Assembly (NCBI GenBank): GCA_034687125.1 | Contig: JAQGBZ010000112.1 | Span: 62,001-126,000, forward strand | DNA from: Neelides folsomi | Taxonomy: Eukaryota > Arthropoda > Collembola > Neelipleona > Neelidae | Length of the DNA stretch: 64,000 nucleotides | Direction: 5' to 3' | Shown: positions 13,470 to 25,896 of the stretch, in pieces | Numbering within the stretch: the stretch's first letter is position 1 | Layout of the letters: every line of letters starts with the position of its first letter | Notes under the pieces: model-generated | What the model was told of the DNA's origin: nothing | What the model saw: the letters and a program-made list of their open reading frames with translations, nothing else | Databases searched by the model: none | Program-made: the position numbers and the translations under genes

Positions 13470-16400
13470 TTATTACGGATTTCATAACAAGATTTCTTTC
13501 CACTTTCGGTCCTTTCCCCTATTTAAGGAGGTGCGAAGGAAAATAAAAACAATGAACTTCCCTCTCTTCAAACGACTCGACCCTTCATAGAATGTACAAA
13601 TTGAATTTTCTAATTTTGGCATCCTCTCGCACCAAGAAAACAAAATCATTAAAACGTTTATGATTTGCCAAATATTTGCGTGAGGGCTCGGAGGCTCCAA
13701 CGGGTCCATAGTTTCATAGGGAAGTTTATGGTCAGACCAATGGACTGATTTCCTTCCCAAATGACGACGTTCTGAGAATAACATCGTAGGGAGTTGAAAC
13801 AAGGGGTTTGGTCCAATAAAAGAATGTGAGAGGATGAGATATGAAGTCAGAGGAGGAAAGAATGGAGCAAATTGGATGGACAAGAACCCTTTCCTACTCA
13901 GCCTCACTTAGGGTTGAGATAATTGGAGGGAAGGGCTCGCTTCATTTTCTTCAAATAATAAAGGATAACGAAGTAGGAGCCGTTTATGAGAAGTGGAAAA
14001 TAATAGTTGACACTATTTACTGCCACTTATGACAGCCACCTGACCTAATAGCAACCTAATAATAATTAACAGTCTTGTTGATAAAAATTTAATAATGAAT
14101 CTTTCCCATTGTTTATTTTTTCAATCTTCGTCATCTCCTTACTCATCCCCACATTTGAATTTTTAAAGTTATGTCCCAAGGTCTACATTGTTCATTTGTG
14201 AAAAAATAATCCACCTGCGATCAACATTTAGATTCTAAACTTCTATGAATATGAGAAATGCTTGAGGGTTTCTTAAGTTTGTTCTAAGTTTGTTTGCGGT
14301 GGCCACCAACCGCTTTTGCATCAAACTCTTGATTTCCTCAACCACGGCCGCACTTGAGCCGATTGCCTCCGTCTCATTTATCGTCATTAGGAAATAGTTC
14401 CATGGGCTTAAAACGACTACCACTTCTACACATAATGGAATTGGGCTATTACGGCCCAGGGACTCAATTGTGAGAATCCATGCTAAAATTCCCTTTCCTC
14501 CCTCCAGCCCTCGTTGTGGATAAAAATTGGATTCCTCCTCGGACCAAGTGATCCACTTTCCTCGACAGAGACGTTTTTCCGATCCATCTAATCTACAAGA
14601 GACTGATGTAATGTGGACTAATAGGACGAGACTGGGAGCTGTGGAGTGGAATTCAAATCTGAATCAACTCTGCGGTTTCCACTCCAGATGAGTCTCTCCC
14701 AAGGAGACGTTTGTAATCAGAGCTCGTAAAATAGCCCCTTTCTCCTCGATCCGATTTTTATGAGCTTGCCTCTCATTCCATTTTTTATTCCCCCGTCGTC
14801 CGACTATTTAGACAGAGAGATAATGAAGCAGTGGGAAGAGTGTCAAAGTGGTCCTCTTGTCCACTCTATAGCCAACGCTTTTTTCTCCTACCTCATCAGA
14901 CTTCCATTGCTATTAAGCATCGGATTCAACTCTGGTAGTTTATCTCGTCGCATTGTCCGTCCTCCCTAATTGGTCATATTGGGAAGAGAAGATTCGCTGA
15001 CGGATTTTTATTGTTTTCCTCTCCTTCAGAGGAAGAGATTCCAATTGCAATAAAGGATAACACATTTGCCCCACACTCCTTCCAGAAAAGGCCGATCCCA
15101 TTAATTCAATCCCTCATCATCATCACCATCAGCTCAATTCGCATTTACGTGAGGGCTCACTCACCATGCCAAGCATCTCTGGAGAGAAAACGAGCGAGGA
15201 GCTCAGGAAGGAGCAACCCTTTATTGCCTCATTATTCCGCACTTAAGAGAATCGAGAGGAGAAATTGATATGAGGCCAGGGCCCCTTTGGGCAAATGATC
15301 CAGATAAATTTGCCAGTTTTGTAAAGAGACTCGACGCCCAGGTAATTGACCAATGGACTTGAATGATATAATCCCTCCGCAACCTCTTCAAGATTCATGT
15401 TAAACTTAAATTAAAATGAGTTCGAGACACTTATTACTCACTACCATGGGGCCCTGGCTGGTGATTATAAGTTAAAAGCATTGAAGACAACACGCAAACA
15501 CGAGCCGTCACGAAAGGCTAGAAGAAGCTGACAGCGTTCCTTCTCATTAACCAAAGGCTCAAGTGAAGGTGAACGCGTGAGTTGAAGTTGGAGAAATAGA
15601 ATCTGTGGAGGAATCGTCAAGAGAATAAATTCAGAGTGAAATATGGGATGGCTCAAGTGAACTTATAAATTAACCAACCAGGTGACCATTATTCCTTCAA
15701 GAGATGAAGAAGTCGCGTCTTAAGGACAGGGAAGAGAGAGGAAAAAATGCGAGGGCAAACATGAGATGAGGCATTGAGTTCCATCCTTTCCACTCTCAAG
15801 TGGATGAAATAGAGGGCCCCTCGGTTAGTGTCATTTGTCAAGAAAAGCCACCCAGAGCCAGGAGCATTTCATTTCTCCATCGCACCTTTAGAACCCTGCA
15901 TTTTACTGCTTCTGCCCACTTCGCCCAAATTGAGGAAGCCAGTGGGGTTCAGAGACGCGGATCGTAAATTGGAAATGTGTGTTATCAGGAGTTGCGTAGA
16001 AGGGCATACTCACTCTCACACACAATTGTGGCGCGGTTTGGTCTTCAAAGGAAAATCTTCCAAAAATGACCAAACGTTGTTTCCTTTTTATGGGACGGCT
16101 TTGAAGACGGAGAGATCTAATGAAGAGCTACCTTTATGCTCACCCATATCAAGGAAATGGGAGTTGAATTGATATTCTGCACAAACAGATAGGCTCATCA
16201 TTTTCCCACAATCATCCAATGAGTTTTTTGGTCGGCTAGAAGGAAATCACTTCCTTGATAAAAATCATCACCAATTGACAATAAATAAGGAAAAATTTCC
16301 AAAATGTGCTCAAATATCCCCATTTTGTCGAGTAATCTTGCGAGCGGAGATGTTGGGCTCTTTTTATCGCCTCCATCTCCCTCTCTCTGCTTGGAGTATG

Positions 16401-19400
16401 AGGTATGGTGATGGGAGAGTGTAAACAGAAAACCTGTTGCTCCTCGATGAATTGAAAGAGATGGAATGGGATGGAAGGGGTTATATATTTCACTCGCGAC
16501 GTGACACACGGGGCAGGGAGCATCATTCCTTCGATGATGAGCAGGAGAACAAGTCAGGTTACACATGTCACTGAGAGTGGGACAGAGAGAAACCGAGAGC
16601 GAACTTCCACGTCCATTCCCATCTCCTTCACCTCCAAAATGAGCCTCGCTGATGAGGAGGGTGGGAGAGTGGGGGCGGATTGATCACAATCAATTGAATA
16701 ACAAAACAAACGGATGGGCTCGAATTAAACCTCATCAAGAGGGAGAGAGGAACATCTTCATGAGTTGAATGGCACCTGTGAGAGAGCTCGAAGGGATCTC
16801 GGACGACGCATAATGCAATCCTGACCGACCCATCAATTGCCCTCCACATTCACATCCATATGTGAATCCGCATGCAAATTGTGGCTCGTTTGGGATCGTG
16901 GGAAAGAAAAGCCCATAAGTCCGCTGCATGCACCAGCCATTCACCTGAACACACACTTTGCCATTCTCCGATCATAATCCAATTTTCCCTCTTCTTAACC
17001 CTAATATCCATCTCCATCAATTGAACACAGCAAGAAACCGACCAACATCAAGTAGAGGGTCCAAAGGGAGAGAGCAAAGGGAAAGCGTATGGTAATTCGA
17101 AACGAGCTAATAAATAAAAGAGGATTAAGCTCGGCGGATGGCGAAGACCTCACTCCTGAACTTATTAATCAAATGGGACGACGGAAGACAAGAAGAGTGT
17201 AATTCTGCTGACCCATCTCAGGACTCTCAGTCTCATCTCTCATTCTTTCTCGCTCGAGAGTAAAAAGTAGCGTCAGTCAACGCTGGTGGTCTGAACCTCC
17301 GAATCCATTCATATGCAAAGTATCCGTGTAGGTATATCTGGCTGATGGACCCGGCTACTCTTCCACTGCCCCTTCCACAAACCCACCCCCTCCCAGTTAT
17401 GTGAGAATGCTATTAAAAATCTATTTCTCCTCTGCATCTATTAATCGATTTCTGACGTAATTATGGGCTCGTACACGCCTTCCATTCAGCTTCGTCTTTC
17501 TTCTCGAAGAAGACGGAGCGGCCGACGTGGTAATGAAATCCATGAGAAGGAATGATCTACGACTCACCTCCCCTGCCCCTTCCTGGACACGCTCAATAAA
17601 TAAAATAGAACAGGAGAACTCATCGGGAGAGTAAAATATAGGAGAATAATGGAAATGGATGAGTCTCTTATCCGGGAATCTCCTATTTACTCAGGATTCC
17701 CACCATGCCCATCCATCACTCTGGACAATGAAGTGGGCTCAATTGAAATATTGAAAGAGCGGCTGGGCTATCTAAACGGCATCTTCTCCACACTATGACA
17801 ATGGCTGAGGCGGACTTGGAATTACGAAAAGTGAATTAATGGACACGTCCTTTTGCAATTTTTACACATGTGTGGGGATGTGTGCTTGTGTGAAGAGCGG
17901 AGATATTTCAACTCCCCCATAGAGTACGAGACACGGAGCAAGAACTCTTCATCGTTATCTAACGAGATGGAGGGAAAAGATCCAGTTCTTAACCCTTTAC
18001 AACTTTTAATTTTCTGATTTGCGGAGGACACTCCATATGAGAAATATTCATAATGGATAGGCAAACCACCACTTTCAACTGATTATTTTATTATGAAAAA
18101 AAAGCTCATCAATTAAGGTGAGAAACGGCGATTTTCGACTTGGCTCTTTGTCCAATTTCCCTTATCATAATCATTTGGATATATCCCAAACTGTCGTTAT
18201 CAGCATATTGTAAAGGGGGAGAATCTCTTAATTCTAAGGTTATGCCATTCCGGCTCCTATGTCATTAATACAATGGAACAAATTCCCCATTCATGTCTGG
18301 TACTTCTATAAAAATGGCTATACCAACCATGGTACCTCTAAGCATGTGTTTACATACCCCGTCTTCTAATTCATTCAACAATTCTTACTTTGTAACATTT
18401 TCCTTACCCAAATCCTTATCAGTAAAAATACATTGAACGTAAAGTACGAAATAAATACGCAAAAGTTCAATTTCTAGTAGTCTCGTATTAACACGAATGG
18501 TTTTTACCCTTGGACATAATATACAAACACATATAGGCAGTTTAATTGGTGTATAGTACATGAGAACATAGTGTACAAAGATCATTTCATTGAAATTGCC
18601 ATATTATACAAAGAATTGGATAGAGATATAAACTTGTATGTAGTACAAAGTACGGGGCGGTTGGACAAGGAAAGGTATAAGAACATACCTATGCCCATTA
18701 TAAAATTGAGATGAAAGTACGTCTTTTGAGAAATGAGAGAAGAGTGCTTTGGTTTACTTAGCATTTACACGCTTTTGGGAATTATTGTTTTATTGCAGCG
18801 AGCATTAACATTCTTCATCCCCTCCTTCGCAAGCTCATCTCTCATTAAATTATAACGTGGATCTTCATTTTCTTCATCATCTCCCTGAGGTGAAACCACA
18901 TGCGAGGAGAGAAGGACCCAATAAATTACCTCTTCCTTATAAATACTAGAGCCGAGAATGTGCGAGTTGTCCTCCTTCCCCTTTTATTTATCTCGTTGAG
19001 GGGAGATCTCTATCTTCCTCGTCGTGTCAACCCTCCATGTTCTCCCCTTGTTAATAAATGTAAAAATGTAACAAGGCATGAAGAGATACTTGATTCCTAT
19101 TTCTCATTACCTTGCACACCCTTCAAATATTCACAATATTCTGCCCCAAACTGATTTCTCTCCTCGTAAAATGAATCTGATAAGGAGAATTTGTCATTCC
19201 GTGGCTCCTACACTCGCACCCATACAAATCACCTCAATTTGAGTGCCTCCTTGGCAGGGACTTTTACATTTGGTGGGTCCGTCACACTAACCCATCTTGT
19301 CTCTGATTTCTCATCCAGTTAATTACTCAAACATTTTATAAAATAACATTACACAGGTAAAAGCTGCGGCGTCGCATCCCTAATTAGGGGCCTTTTTCTA

Positions 19401-19819
19401 ATTGATTATAAGAGGAAAAGAATGGGAATGACGAGGCAAAAAATATAAAAGAGTTAAAACAACACGAGCCCGTCATTCAAATTAAAGAAACTTAGTGGTC
19501 GGAAAAGCGGCTTTGAATTAAATTACACATTTAACATAATTAATGACTGGAAGACCCACTTTGGCACTCATTGATAAATATTATTAATTTCGTAATATCA
19601 AGGAAAATGAAATGTACCATCTGATTAATTAGGTAATAGCCACTCTTTGTGTGCAATTAAACTCAATAATCTTTCCAAATGATTACTATCAAATGTTCAC
19701 ACATATGCATTACAAGAATAATTAAACCAATTTTTTAACAAAAGGTAAATCTACAACTTGTGAACAACTAGTAAACTTGTACGTAAAAAGATTTGAAAAC
19801 TAATCAAAATTTTTATTGG

Positions 19820-19839
19820 GTACTCATCTAGATGGGTAC
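19820..19839. repeat. Near-perfect 20-base palindrome
   Basis: GTACTCATCTAGATGGGTAC is self-complementary apart from one base pair (T/G). It lies in an AT-rich patch upstream of the Knirps-family gene. It may be a dyad binding site or chance. Confidence 0.6.
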
Positions 19840-20000
19840 ACCTTTAAGTGAAATGAGAATTCAGAGAAACCTATGTCGAGTAACGTGTTCTCAAAAGGTA
19901 AAACAAGGGAGGCTCCATGGCCCATAATGTAAATGAATAGACGTTACAAGGAAAAGATGAGGGGGTTTGAAAAGGAGATGGGAGTGAAGAGACGGAGCTC

Positions 20001-22989
20001 ATTCATTTGAGTCACAGATGCTTAGAGCAAGACATTTAAAAGCATAAGCCCCCACTTTTCTGAGGTAAATGGCAAATGACAGAATCACACCTTGAGATAA
20101 TTATGACTCGTTCTTTGTGCTATGAAGCAAAGATTCAAAACCTTACGCGTATTAGCTAAAAGTACATGTTACAGTCATATCCATATAATATTCCACACAC
20201 GCATATATCATCTAATAAGAATACTTATAAATGTATATTGTCCTTTAAATATTATACATACACACCTTGAGAAAATGAACGTTTTTCTCCTTGCTGATTG
20301 TGAGTAAGACGAACCAAAAACGGAATCCCCCTATACCTTATATTGTACATAAATAATATGTAAACTCCATCTCTCACACCTCTCTTCAATGGGCTATATG
20401 ACTCAAGAAGCTTAACAGGAATTCACATGGGGTTCTCTGTGGCGAAGGTGTTCATCCAGATCTGTATATAACCTGCCGGCGGTCTCCCTTTCCTTTGATC
20501 AGCCTCCACCGCAGGCAGCCCCATTCAGCTCACTCAGATTTGCCCCAAGAATGAGATCATTTAAAAGAAGAGTTCGATGATGAAGAGACTCCCTTCGCCA
20601 ATTGAATCTATTAGGAAGGACCTCGTAAAACCTTGCAACTTGTGGAATTCATTTCTCATCACTCTGCTTGCCTCAATATTGGGAAACTTAATTTAATTTT
20701 CCTTCATGGGACTGCGAGCAATTAAATTAGGGATATGGAAGGAAGGCGGCGAAAATTCTCAATTACAACCATGAGATTCTTAAGCATTATGAGAGCATTA
20801 TGAAGGCATTTGAGCGGGAGCAGCGGAGTGAGAGAGAAAGAATGCTCTTAATTGCTCTTACGAGTATTATGGCATAAACTTGGCATAAATTCATTCTCGA
20901 GCTCTTTGTGCGCCATCCGGAACCACAAGAGTGTGCGAATAAGTACAGTTTTTCTGTTTACTATATTTTCTACTCCTGCCTCCCCATTTAGATTCAATTG
21001 GAGAGATGGGACAGGTTGGGCATATAAAATGGTAATAATAATAACATGATTGTTAAATCACAAAGGGATGGAAGAGGTTGAAAATAAGAGCATGAATACA
21101 ATGACTCCTTTCCTTCCATTAATGAAGAGTGGTTGATCCGTAACGACAACGTGTGCAACGAAGAGTATGTTACCCTTTAACAACAACACTTTTATCGTGC
21201 TTGGATCTTATAAGAGAATATGCGGAATTACTCAGGGTCATGTTTGATTTGGCCGGATGGTGAAACTGTTCGCTCAGACAACCATTTGTGTCAGGGCTCC
21301 CGTGGGACCGAGAACTAGCAAGATGCGAGAGCTTAAGTGACCATAAACTGTATCAAACTTGAAATATGGAAGTACATTGAGCCATCTAAAACACTCATTC
21401 TCTGTAATTGCATTATCAAAAGGTTGCGAATCTCTCGATAAAAATCAAAACCAATTTATCTTGCAGAGTGACCTTTACTCCACCAGTGAGTAAGGGAGCA
21501 ACGGATTACAGTCATTGTAAACACATGAGCACATTCTTGCATGCAAATACATCTAACTGAGCCCCATGTGGAAAATGAGAGTGAACCAGAAAGGAGAGCC
21601 CAAAGGAGGCAATTACATGTACGTAGAATAAAGGGAGAATGGGGAGCGTGCCAAGCGGTTCCGGCGTCTGCTCTCCTTCCAAAACCATATCAATGACGAG
21701 ATGAACTGTGTAACATTGAAAATGGTCAAACGATTATTCAACGGCACAAAAATGAGAAAAGAATGAAGTTTACATAAAGATGCGGGACAAGCCTTCATGG
21801 GGCTTTTAATTCATACGATATGCATTCCAACAGAGTTTTGGGGATCAATTCCGAGTCGTGAAGATTTGATTCATTTTCTCATATCACAACCACCATGAAT
21901 GATGATAAATGTATGCATGGATTCCCATGGGCCTTTGGCTTCCAAAGCGGATCGAGAAGAAGAGCCCCATAAATTCCCAACTGAAGATCTGAGAGTGGAA
22001 TAAGACATAGTGATGCGCTCCAATAACTCAGATTATTATGACATAATTCTTCACTTTCACTCAAGCTCACTCAAATGACTTGTTGGCTCTGTCCTCTAGC
22101 AGTTAGTCAAACCGCCGCACAACCTCGAGCCTCCTCTTGCATAATCCAGCCCCATTCATTTCCAATTCACTCCAATTGAGGATTGGGGCGAAGAAGGAGA
22201 ATGATACGAGGTGAGGTTTGAATTGGAAATTATTGGCCCTCAATCCGCAGATTAGTACTGTCGTCCATTTGAAAGGATAATGGGCCACGGAACAGAGCGA
22301 TGTTGAACACCTCCGACAAAATCCACAGCGGCGAAGGGGGAATTATTACAAAAAAGACCGCAGTGAATTGGTGAACGAGACTCAAAAGTGGGAGACCGCA
22401 ATGGCTCATTTCTCCCATTAAGCCCATTATCCATTACAATATTCCTTTAACTTTGGTCCTAAGAGGTGAATAGAATGTGGCTTACTCCCATTAATATCTT
22501 CCTAATCGCTCCGTCGTACGCTCGTATTTGGTCAACAATTTCCAAGTTTTGTCGAGACAAGGCCGGGCCTTGCGAAGGCGAAAGAAACCACTTGGCCCAA
22601 AATTAAGATAATGATTTAGGATATGATCTGATTATTCATTTTACACCAATTTTCCACACATGTGGAGTCAATGGGGGGACCAGACGGGGTCCACGGAAGG
22701 ATCGCCTTCATCTCGTATGTATCATGTGGAAGGGGGAATGCGAGCCACAGGTGGATTGAGAGTGATGTGAAGGGCTTGTGTTTGGGCAGGGAGATTAGGA
22801 TAGGAAGGTATTAAGGTTGTGAGGGGGTCTAGTTTATGAATTGCCCATCGCAAACAGACTCCTTCTCTCCTTGCCAGTGCTCTTGTAGAAATGAAAGCGA
22901 AGAGTGACAAGACGAAGAAGCTTACTCCACTTGTTCTCGTCTGGCTCTTATGGGTTTAGGAAGTGTCATTGAGATTCCCTCAGTTGCTC
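20001..22989. other. Proximal upstream region of the Knirps-family gene, no gene seen
   Basis: It should contain or flank the missing promoter or 5' exon. The best TATA-like element is TATATAA at 20465-20471, with an initiator-like TCAGC 34 bases further on (20499-20503), a slightly long spacing. Several donor-like words occur (for example GAG|GTGAGG near 22216) but none can be chosen over the others. An exact POU octamer is at 21541-21548. Confidence 0.4.
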
Positions 22990-23011
22990 TGTCTCCTCTA
23001 GAGAGGAGACA
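22990..23011. repeat. Inverted repeat about 100 bases upstream of the first coding exon
   Basis: Two 10-base arms, TGTCTCCTCT and AGAGGAGACA, are perfect reverse complements separated by AG. It lies in the sequence just upstream of the acceptor, in a short GC-richer patch. It could be a dyad protein-binding site or a chance product of the GAGG/CCTC bias seen throughout the window. Confidence 0.5.
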
Positions 23012-23098
23012 CATCAGCCCCGCCGTGCCGCCGTCCCCGTTATAACATCTCCATTCCGCCACCCTTGTTCAATTTTTGCCATGTGATTCTCAACCTCT

Positions 23099-23114
23099 GG
23101 TTTTTTCAATTTAG
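23099..23114 (+). other. Splice acceptor immediately before the Knirps-family start codon
   Basis: The polypyrimidine-plus-AG tract ggttttttcaatttag ends at the base before the ATG. The last three bases form an in-frame TAG. Taken together, an intron in the 5' untranslated region ending exactly at the start codon is the simplest reading. An alternative is that the transcript simply starts a short distance upstream and the tract is coincidental. Confidence 0.6.
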
Positions 23115-23192
23115 ATGAACCAACTGTGCAAAGTGTGCGGGGAACCTGCTGCCGGGTTCCATTTCGGAGCCTTCACCTGCGAGGGTTGCAAG
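23115..23192 (+). CDS. kni: Knirps-family coding exon 1 (residues 1-26, first half of zinc finger 1)
   Basis: The exon encodes 26 residues from the initiator Met to CEGCK, including all four zinc ligands of finger 1 (Cys 5, 8, 22, 25). It ends AAG followed by GTAAGA, a strong donor, in phase 0. The ATG directly follows the acceptor-like tract ttttttcaatttag, and the triplet before it is an in-frame TAG. The protein therefore cannot extend upstream in unspliced DNA, and an untranslated upstream exon is likely. The exon is only 78 bases, so a search limited to long open frames would miss it. Confidence 0.93.
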
Positions 23193-25896
23193 GTAAGATT
23201 TTTCTACACATTCCTTCACTTTTACTGACATGTATGGCGAGTCATAAGGATAAAACTTGAATTTCCATACAAACCTCACATGCTCCCTAAGAGGAGTGAG
23301 AGAGGGAATGCTGGGAGACGTGAATTGAAATCGTTTATTAGCATGTGAAGGTCTGGAAATGAGAGCGAACGGAGAGATGATAAGAAGATCGTGATTTTGT
23401 TAAGTTGGAAATTAGAATTATATTTCCCATACCAAGCCTGGTTGAATGGCGATCAAGATCTCTTCTTCATTGACTTGCAAATTTGAGGGAAATCAATTAG
23501 AGATACGAAACTGAAAAATAATTACCCTCTTTTGCCGTCATTTCTGAGAAGTCAATTTTTGCTTCAATGAGGAAGTAATGGAGAAGATTTATAACTTTTA
23601 TTTTCATTTAAATATTTTATTCTGATGGTTTTGATAACTAAACAAGTCGTAAATATCTTGTATTCTTGTAAGCCATAAAACTCGAATGTTAAAAAGAACT
23701 CATTCTGGTTATCAATTTAGATTCACTTTTTATCAATTTACTTTACCTTTAATAACCAACATGTTGGCACATGTTTAGATTATTCAGTTTTCCCCTTCAT
23801 TTCTAACATTAAAACAACATTAAAGATACTAAAATTTAAACCTGCCCAACATTTATTTTAAATTAAGTAATTAATTAATTTCTTACCTGGCGTTATAAAT
23901 AATATTTATTTTTTTAGTACAATTGCGAAATTTTTTGAAATTAAAAATAATCCTTCACTTTTTGCAAAATAATGTCGAGACAAATTTTAAAGTTGATATT
24001 CATCAACAGACTTAACACATTTTACACAACTCTCTTCTATGACAGTCATATGTGAAAATATGTAGTGCTTTTGGCATAAATGCAAATGAGGTTCACCGCG
24101 AAGCATGTTGTGTACGATGTTTGTACCTTGCGGCCGAAATAAGAAGTGTAACTGTGACAAAGTGGCTAATTAGGGACCCTTCCACATAGCTTCCACCTCA
24201 TTTTTCAACTCGGTCACTCTTTTTGCATTACTCTAATTAATTGGCAATTAGCGGCTCATTCCCTTTCTTTCCTTTCCAGTCGTTTTTCGGGCGGACGTAC
24301 AACAACGTGAGCGGGGTTTCGGAGTGCAAAAACGGAGGACGGTGCGAGATCACAAAAAAGAACCGAACTTCCTGCAAATCCTGTCGACTGAGGAAATGTC
24401 TCTCTGTTGGGATGAGCAAGTCTGGGTCGCGGTACGGACGGAGGTCAAATTGGTTCAAGATCCATTGCCTCCTATCTGCTCAGTCCCAGGGCGGGAATAG
24501 CAACGGGAATGGGCTGAGCAGCTCGAGCCCAGAAGCTAACAACAACAGCACTTCCGCCCCTAACAACAACAATACAAATCACATCAAGAGCACCTCAACC
24601 GTCACTTCCCTCTCGGGCTCTCACAATCTTTCGCACCACCTTTCCCTCTCCGACTCCGACCGAGATCGAGAGAGGAGTGAGAGGGACCGACGATCGTCTT
24701 CGGAACGCGACAGGGCATCTTCCAGTGTAAGAAACTCCCTTCCACTCTCAATGGCTGTTCCCAATCTGAGTCCCGAATCTCGAGAGCAATTCCTCAATTC
24801 TCTCAACATGAGAGGAAAAATGGGAAACCAGGAGCTCATGTGCGACTATTTCCGAGTTGCCGCAGCTGCGGCTGCTTCCAACAACGGCAAACCCTTCTAC
24901 ACTGATGATGTCGACAGAGACAGTGGAGACTTAAGGTCATTACCACGAAGTCCTCAAGGGTCGCTCGACTCCCCCAACTCAGAAGTGTCAGGTGATGAGA
25001 AGAGCACAACTCCTTTGTTCACACTTCCACCTGGTTCGCCGCTGGACATGAAGCAGAACGAGCTTCTTTCCTTCGACCTCCTCACCCGCGACCTCATGAA
25101 GCTGGGCTATGATCCCCTTCGCCTCTGGCCAGCAATGCTCGGCGGCCCACCGAATCTCACACCTTTTAATCCATATCGGTTCATTTTTCCAAATTTCCCT
25201 GCTGCGGGATTTCCCCCGGGATTCCCACCGCCCCCGAGCCCACTCCAATCTCAGAATGGACACGTCCATCCATCAAAGCTCTTGGCTGCGGCAGCGGCGG
25301 CCGCAGCTGGAGCTGACCTCTCCTCACTCCCTCGACAGAACTTATCTTCGGGTCTCCCGCAGTTGTCTGGAAGGAGCAAGTTTTCTCCCATCGTTCCACC
25401 CTCGTCGAGCCTCACACTCACCCCGCCCATCTCCACCCATGGTTCCGACGGATCGTGTCCGAAGTTCAGGCAATCCCAAGTTCCCATCCAAGAAAAACCA
25501 ATTGACCTCTCGGCCAAGGGGAACAACAACAACGAGGATTTTGGGTTTTCTCTCAAATTGAAACGAGAGCGAGAACCCATTGGATCTGATTTGGATGAAG
25601 ACATGGATGAGGACGAGGGGGATTCTTTTAGGAATTCTCCCGCTCAACTTGACCTCTCACGCGACCGCGAACCTCGCTCTGACTTTGAAGAAGATTATGA
25701 AGACGAGGAGGATGAGGATGACTCGAGGAGTGGAGGGAGTGGGCGAGGACGAAGTAGGACGAGAAACCACATGGGATCATCAAGAAACTCCTCCTGTAGC
25801 AGTCCGAGTCGGAAGCGCGACCGAGTTTCGACCCCATTAGATCTTACACGCTCGGGAACAGGAAATCCACCGGCAGCCAAAATACCGGCCACGTAA
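23115..25896 (+). CDS. kni: Knirps/Knirps-like family nuclear receptor (NR0A), join(23115..23192, 24280..25896)
   Basis: Predicted 564-residue nuclear transcription factor. Seen: an N-terminal nuclear-receptor DNA-binding domain, residues about 5-66, with Cys ligands 5, 8, 22, 25 (finger 1) and 42, 48, 58, 61 (finger 2) and P-box EGCKSFFGR. It is followed by the family-specific Kni box (about 71-91, [18 protein letters not shown]). After that come an Asn/Ser-rich linker, an Arg/Asp/Ser-rich stretch (151-175), two Ala tracts (220-225, 362-370), a Pro/Phe-rich segment (310-347), PIDLS (433-437), an acidic region (462-507) and PLDLT (545-549) near the C-terminus. There is no ligand-binding domain. 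Known for the family: NR0A proteins lack that domain, and fly Knirps is a repressor that recruits CtBP through PMDLS. The start is chosen because fly Kni also begins MNQ just before the first zinc-finger Cys. kni versus knrl orthology is undecided; the length lies between the two as I recall them. Confidence 0.94.
23193..24279 (+). other. kni: Intron of the Knirps-family gene, phase 0
   Basis: A 1087-base GT-AG intron between CEGCK and SFF of zinc finger 1, in phase 0. The donor is AAG|GTAAGA and the acceptor lies in a long pyrimidine tract. The middle (about 23570-24060) is strongly AT-rich and contains a run of overlapping homeodomain cores (TAATTAATTAATTT, 23868-23881). An exact POU octamer ATGCAAAT lies at 24080-24087, in a more mixed-composition stretch before the acceptor that could be regulatory. 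These sites are seen in sequence; any function is inference. Confidence 0.9.
24280..25896 (+). CDS. kni: Knirps-family coding exon 2 (residues 27-564, rest of DNA-binding domain to stop)
   Basis: The acceptor is the pyrimidine-rich ctttcctttccag ending at 24279. The frame continues as SFFGRTYNN, completing the P-box. The open frame runs 539 codons to TAA at 25894-25896. Codon use is GC-richer than the flanking DNA. Encoded in order are finger 2, the Kni box, an Asn/Ser-rich linker, an Arg/Asp/Ser-rich tract, Ala tracts, a Pro/Phe-rich segment, PIDLS (bases 25498-25512), QLDLS (residues 482-486), an acidic run (about 25.6-25.7 kb), a Gly/Arg/Ser-rich tract and PLDLT (bases 25834-25848). Sizeable frames also open on the opposite strand and in other frames here, but they are shadows of this exon. 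The stop codon overlaps a donor-like GTAAAC at 25893, discussed under findings. Confidence 0.93.
   Translation, partial: SFFGRTYNNVSGVSECKNGGRCEITKKNRTSCKSCRLRKCLSVGMSKSGSRYGRRSNWFKIHCLLSAQSQGGNSNGNGLSSSSPEANNNSTSAPNNNNTNHIKSTSTVTSLSGSHNLSHHLSLSDSDRDRERSERDRRSSSERDRASSSVRNSLPLSMAVPNLSPESREQFLNSLNMRGKMGNQELMCDYFRVAAAAAASNNGKPFYTDDVDRDSGDLRSLPRSPQGSLDSPNSEVSGDEKSTTPLFTLPPGSPLDMKQNELLSFDLLTRDLMKLGYDPLRLWPAMLGGPPNLTPFNPYRFIFPNFPAAGFPPGFPPPPSPLQSQNGHVHPSKLLAAAAAAAAGADLSSLPRQNLSSGLPQLSGRSKFSPIVPPSSSLTLTPPISTHGSDGSCPKFRQSQVPIQEKPIDLSAKGNNNNEDFGFSLKLKREREPIGSDLDEDMDEDEGDSFRNSPAQLDLSRDREPRSDFEEDYEDEEDEDDSRSGGSGRGRSRTRNHMGSSRNSSCSSPSRKRDRVSTPLDLTRSGTGNPPAAKIPAT

Larger units (their letters stand above)
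10001..20000. other. Upstream non-coding DNA, no supported gene
   Basis: No open frame here has a recognisable product. AT-rich patches lie at about 10990-11130 and 19520-19860. Exact POU octamers are at 13080-13087 and 16872-16879. A perfect hairpin lies at 13440-13469. A 12-base palindrome CCCTAATTAGGG with a homeodomain core is at 19378-19389, and a near-perfect 20-base palindrome at 19820-19839. The stretch 18290-18780 has a different texture from its flanks, with repeated TACAAAG words (18574, 18607, 18644), and contains no stable coding signal. Confidence 0.5.

Noticed and set aside
20552-20575. Word TGAGATCATTT resembling the bantam microRNA 5' end
   Set aside because: Match stops after 11 bases and no complementary arm lies upstream, so no precursor hairpin.
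24241-24279. Extension of the exon-2 open frame upstream with a TTG start
   Set aside because: This is the intron end and pyrimidine tract; the zinc finger is completed only by splicing to exon 1.
25109-25561. 150-codon frame overlapping exon 2 in another frame, and several minus-strand frames there
   Set aside because: Shadows of the real coding exon; the GC-rich, stop-poor codon use opens other frames.
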